Part shown: one piece after another, positions 5,135-7,620 of the stretch | How positions within the stretch are numbered: position 1 is the stretch's first letter | Layout of the letters: every line of letters starts with the position of its first letter | Origin: JAIVJN01 sp036732565 | Lineage (GTDB): Bacteria > Acidobacteriota > Vicinamibacteria > Vicinamibacterales > UBA2999 | DNA length: 7,620 bases | Assembly (NCBI GenBank): GCA_036732565.1 | Contig: DAINCF010000350.1 | Location: forward strand, 1 to 7,620 | Direction: 5' to 3' | The notes under the pieces: generated by a model | What the model was told of the DNA's origin: nothing | Seen by the model: the letters and a program-made list of their open reading frames with translations, nothing else | Database searches by the model: none | Made by a program: the position numbers and the translations under genes

Positions 5135-6055
5135 ATGCCACGATTCTGGGGCTCGGTCGGCCTGCTCATCGCGATGCTGCTCGTGTCGGCGGCTGGACAA
5201 GCGCCTTCACCGTCACAGCCGGCGCCGGGTCCACCAGGCACTGACATCTATCTTCTGCCGCTGTCGGGAGGCATTGACTCCATCCGCGGGGCCACACCAG
5301 GTGCCATCGCGAACGAGCGCGGCTACGAGAATCAGCCGTCGTTCACGCCGGACGGGTCGACAGTGCTCTTCACCGCCAACCGCGATGGTAAGCAGACGGA
5401 CTCCTGGGCCTGGGACCGCGCGACCGGGCGCGCACGAACGCTGTGGTCGACGCCGGAAGCCGAGTACTCGCCGACGGAGCGGCCCGATGGCAGCTACAGC
5501 GTGATTCGCGTCGAACCAGACGGCACGCAGCGGCTGTGGCGGTTCGATCGCGACGGCGCCAACCCACGTCAGATTTTCACGGACATCAAACCCGTCGGCT
5601 ATCAGGCGTGGGTTGACGACGAGACGGTCGGCCTCTTCATCCTCGGCCAACCGCCGACGTTGCAGATCGCCAAGGTCAGCACGGGCAAGGCCGACGTCGC
5701 CGCTACGAGGATTGCCCGATCGCTCCATCGCGTACCCGACACCCGCGCCATCAGCTTCGTCCAGCGCGAGTCGAACGACGAGTACTGGGTGAAGCAGATT
5801 GACGTCGATTCGCGCCGCGTCGACCCATTGGTGAAGGTCCTCGCCGACAGCCAAGACCGCGATGTCGCCTGGATGCCGGATGGGCAGACGCTGCTCCTCT
5901 CGGCGGGCACGAAAATCTACAAGTGGAAGCGCGGCGACCAGGACTGGACGATGATCCGTGATGTGGCCGCGCTCGGGCTTGGCGCGGTCACGAGGATAGC
6001 GGTCGCGCCCAAGGCCGATGCCATCGCGGTGGTGGTCAACGAGCCCAAGAAGTAG
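5135..6055 (+). CDS. Secreted PD40/TolB-like beta-propeller protein
   Basis: A 306-residue protein with a Sec signal peptide (residues 1-23, core VGLLIAMLLVSAAG, cleavage near AGQA|PS) and a proline-rich linker. The mature part shows repeated beta-propeller blades of the PD40/WD40-like type: TDIYLLPLSG (36-45), QPSFTPDGSTVLFTANRDGK (67-86), then a blade with DGTQRLWRFDRDG (129-141), DYW-like and AWMPDGQTLLLSAGTKIYKW (245-264). Such proteins sit outside the cytoplasm and bind partners or ligands; no catalytic residues stand out. The length is shorter than TolB, and no Pal or TolA gene is nearby, so it is TolB-like only in fold. GGGGA at 5122-5126 lies 8 bases before the ATG. The next gene follows after 88 bases on the same strand. 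Confidence 0.78.
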   Translation: MPRFWGSVGLLIAMLLVSAAGQAPSPSQPAPGPPGTDIYLLPLSGGIDSIRGATPGAIANERGYENQPSFTPDGSTVLFTANRDGKQTDSWAWDRATGRARTLWSTPEAEYSPTERPDGSYSVIRVEPDGTQRLWRFDRDGANPRQIFTDIKPVGYQAWVDDETVGLFILGQPPTLQIAKVSTGKADVAATRIARSLHRVPDTRAISFVQRESNDEYWVKQIDVDSRRVDPLVKVLADSQDRDVAWMPDGQTLLLSAGTKIYKWKRGDQDWTMIRDVAALGLGAVTRIAVAPKADAIAVVVNEPKK

Positions 6056-6062
6056 CGTCATC

Positions 6063-6095
6063 CTGGATGGGTCCAGACAAAAGCCTGCCTGGACC
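6063..6095 (+). promoter_or_regulatory. Overlapping alternative hairpins 3' of the propeller gene
   Basis: TCCAG at 6072-6076 can pair either with CTGGA at 6063-6067 (5 bp, 4-base loop) or, extended as GGTCCAG (6070-6076), with CTGGACC at 6089-6095 (7 bp, 12-base loop). The two folds exclude each other. No T-run follows, so this is not a clear terminator. Confidence 0.4.
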
Positions 6096-6109
6096 GTGCA
6101 ACGAACCTC

Positions 6110-6139
6110 CGCCCTTGGTCACTAGTGTGACGGAGGGCG
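6110..6139 (+). promoter_or_regulatory. Hairpin enclosing the ribosome binding site of the DUF2071-like gene
   Basis: CGCCCTT (6110-6116) pairs with GAGGGCG (6133-6139, one G-U), a single G-G mismatch follows, then GTCAC (6118-6122) pairs with GTGAC (6127-6131) around loop TAGT. The Shine-Dalgarno GGAGGG (6132-6137) is wholly inside the 3' arm, 6 bases before the ATG at 6144. Translation of the downstream gene would need this hairpin to be opened. Confidence 0.55.
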
Positions 6140-6143
6140 TGGA

Positions 6144-6866
6144 ATGGCGATTCCGAGGTCGGTGCACGCAGAGCTCGTCGAGCGACTCATCTTCAACTTT
6201 CGCTTCTCACCAGACGCGCTCGATCAGGTCCTGCCCGTGACCTGGCTCAAGCCGCAAGTCGTCAACGGGTTCAGCATCGTCTCGTTCTGCATCCTCAAGC
6301 TGAATCGCGTGATGGTGTCGCCACTGCCGGGCGCGCTCGGCTACGAAACCACGTCGTGCGCCTACCGCTGCGGGGTCGTCGATCACTCCAGCGGGCAGCC
6401 GACGCCATCCGTATACATCACCGATCGTCAGACCGATCTGCCAATGATCGCCCGGTTGGCCACGTGGCTGTTTGCCGACACGATTCTGATGGTCCGGCCG
6501 GTCATCGAGCACGTCAGCCCCTGCACGCGCATTGCCGTGAACTACCTCGACGGGCAGCCGATGTTCTCGGCGACGGCGAGACCGGCGGCCGGCTGGTCGT
6601 CGCGCGCGTTCCCCACCGTCGACGAGTTCGGCCAGTTCCTCAAGGGTGGCGTGTCGAGCTACACGCCCTCGATTTACGGCGACAGCCTGACGCGTGTGGA
6701 TCTCCAGAAGGATGAGCCCACGTATCACCCGCTCGACGCAGAGATCGATCTGAGCCATCTGGACGGCGTGTGGAAGGACGCCGGCGTCACGTTCGACAGC
6801 GCCGTACGCGCGATGGGCGGCCACTACAAGTGGACGTATCGCGGCCTGGCGCCGTACGCGCGATGA
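6144..6866 (+). CDS. DUF2071-like (acetoacetate decarboxylase-superfamily) protein
   Basis: A 240-residue protein without signal peptide or clear membrane segment, so probably cytoplasmic. The order of features resembles the DUF2071/YqjF group, whose fold is shared with acetoacetate decarboxylase: an N-terminal segment LIFNFRFSPDALDQVLP (15-31), a variable middle part with TTSCAYRCGVVD (69-80) and YITDRQTDLPMIARL (91-105), and a C-terminal TYHPLDAEIDLSHLDGVW segment (193-210). I see no proof of the catalytic lysine of true decarboxylases, so no reaction is assigned. The start is ATG 6144 with GGAGGG at 6132-6137, itself held in a hairpin. It may be co-transcribed with the propeller gene 88 bases upstream and is convergent with the phytase-like remnant, whose stop is 41 bases away. 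Confidence 0.55.
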   Translation: MAIPRSVHAELVERLIFNFRFSPDALDQVLPVTWLKPQVVNGFSIVSFCILKLNRVMVSPLPGALGYETTSCAYRCGVVDHSSGQPTPSVYITDRQTDLPMIARLATWLFADTILMVRPVIEHVSPCTRIAVNYLDGQPMFSATARPAAGWSSRAFPTVDEFGQFLKGGVSSYTPSIYGDSLTRVDLQKDEPTYHPLDAEIDLSHLDGVWKDAGVTFDSAVRAMGGHYKWTYRGLAPYAR

Positions 6867-6907
6867 GCGCGCGGCCACGAAAGTGCCCGGTCGGGCGGCG
6901 GTAGGCC

Positions 6908-7268
6908 CTACTCGCGCCACCGCCAGTCGAAGAGCGGCTCGTCGAGCCTGATGATGATGACCTCGTTGGGATCGCGCTGCCCCGGCACGCGGCCGACGCT
7001 GAACGGGTAGTTGTTGTCGTTCACCACGCCCAACCAGCGGTTGCCGATCGGAAAGACGCTCTCGATCGTCTGGAACGGGAACGTGAACGGGTTGCCCTGC
7101 CCTCCAAGGTTGTGCGGATCGGCGATGTGCATGAGGTCCGCCCACCTCTTTTTTGACGAGGCCATCGGCCACGATCGGAAAGTTGATCTTGCGATGCGGA
7201 TCCCGCAGGGTGATCTGGGACTTCACGCGCACCGAGCCGTCACCCCAGTAGCGCGTCTTGAGCGGCCG
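6908..7268 (-). pseudogene. 5'-truncated, frameshifted phytase-like (esterase-like) remnant
   Basis: The minus strand from about 7165 to 6908 encodes the C-terminal end of a phytase-like/esterase-like protein (PF13449 type): DLMHIADPHNLGGQGNPFTF, then TIESVFPIGNRWLGVVNDNN and YPFSVGRVPGQRDPNEVIII, ending in DWRWRE with a TAG stop at 6908-6910. The upstream part of the same protein, about 7268-7150, is still readable (TRYWGDGSVRVKSQITLRDP, then KINFPIVADGLVKK) but in another frame. The switch falls at a run of six A on the minus strand (7154-7149); removing one A joins the halves as GLVKKRWADLMHIADP. Only about 120 residues of a family of several hundred remain, and coherent coding ends near 7268, 73 bases before the repeat array. 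It is either a decaying gene or, for the frameshift alone, a homopolymer sequencing error. Confidence 0.75.
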
Positions 7269-7340
7269 ATGTAGAGATACCGCGCGGCGACTCAGAAACC
7301 GATGACGCGCGAATCAATTCGACGTGACTGGGCAATATAC

Positions 7341-7610
7341 GTGGGCAGGCCTAAAGGCCTGCGCTACGTACAGGAATTGCGTGGCAGGCCCAAAGGCCTG
7401 CGCTACGTACAGGAATTGCGTGGCAGGCCTAAAGGCCTGCGCTACGTACAGGAATTGCGTGGGCAGGCCAAAAGGCCTGCGCTACGTACGGGAATTGCGT
7501 GGCAGGCCTAAAGGCCTGCGCTACGTACGGGAATTGCGTGGCAGGCCTAAAAAGGCCTGCGCTACGTACGGAAATTGCGTGGGCAGGCCTGAAGGCCTGC
7601 GCTACGTACG
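7341..7610 (+). repeat. Tandem array of seven hairpin-forming 39-41-base units
   Basis: Units begin at 7341, 7381, 7420, 7459, 7499, 7538 and 7579, with lengths 40, 39, 39, 40, 39 and 41; the seventh diverges after GCTACGTACG at 7610. Each has a GTGG or GTGGG junction, the stem arms GCAGGCC and GGCCTGC, then GCTACGTAC and, in units 1-6, a GGAATTGC-like spacer (GAAATTGC in unit 6). The arms are identical in all seven; only the loop changes (TAAA, CAAA, TAAA, AAAA, TAAA, TAAAAA, TGAA). Unit lengths break any reading frame, so it is not a coding repeat. The bases from 7269 to 7340 hold no feature I can name. Confidence 0.95.
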
Positions 7611-7620
7611 GTACGTGGTT

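Noticed and set aside
6867..6907. Terminator between the convergent genes
   Set aside because: GCCC-GGTC-GGGC at 6887-6898 is a 4-bp stem without a T-run on either strand; too weak to call.
6207..7232. Leftward 341-codon frame across the DUF2071-like gene and the remnant
   Set aside because: It is mostly the antisense of the DUF2071-like gene with arginine-rich, low-complexity translation; only its first 30 or so residues are real, as the upstream part of the phytase-like remnant.
7302..7511. Repeat-encoded protein with a 13-residue period (GRPKGLRYVQELR)
   Set aside because: Units of 40 and 41 bases break the frame after three repeats, and variation preserves the palindrome, not the peptide.
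7341..7610. CRISPR array
   Set aside because: The intervening bases are nearly identical from unit to unit, so there are no unique spacers, and no cas genes are present. It is a plain tandem repeat of hairpin units.

Overview
The window is GC-rich DNA that looks like an acidobacterial chromosome, plausibly of the Vicinamibacteria type. The grounds are an 850-residue duplicated orphan MacB/FtsX permease of the ADOP kind, a TlpA-like thioredoxin beside a free-standing DsbD N-terminal domain, a PD40/TolB-like secreted protein, a phytase-like fragment, and many copies of a palindromic intergenic repeat. The assignment is inference from gene types only.

Layout, left to right. Positions 1-114 hold one copy of the palindromic repeat. 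A leftward (minus-strand) block follows: ADOP permease (115-2676), tRNA-Cys(GCA) (2721-2793), DsbD-alpha-like protein (2806-3294), a second repeat copy, and a TlpA-like protein (3331-4563). Read in transcription order this is tlpA-like, dsbD-alpha-like, tRNA-Cys, permease, with gaps of 36, 12 and 44 bases. From 4564 to 5134 there is no large gene, but the minus strand carries what looks like a long regulatory leader of the tlpA-like gene. It has a sigma70-like promoter (5052-5080), two tiny ORFs that each contain three consecutive TGT cysteine codons, and after each a hairpin with a U-rich tail. Next, on the plus strand, come a secreted beta-propeller-like protein (5135-6055) and a DUF2071-like protein (6144-6866) whose ribosome binding site lies inside a strong hairpin. 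A frameshifted, 5'-truncated phytase-like remnant (6908-7268, minus) and a tandem array of seven 39-41-base repeat units (7341-7610) end the window.

The most interesting signal is the leader. In both modules the Cys codons are followed, after 9 or 10 bases, by a segment able to form 8 base pairs (with one bulged A) with the 5' arm of the downstream hairpin. This is the expected layout of a classical ribosome-stalling attenuator, here apparently in tandem, tuned to cysteine, and placed ahead of a thiol-redox gene pair and a tRNA-Cys. All structures were paired by eye; no folding or homology search was run.
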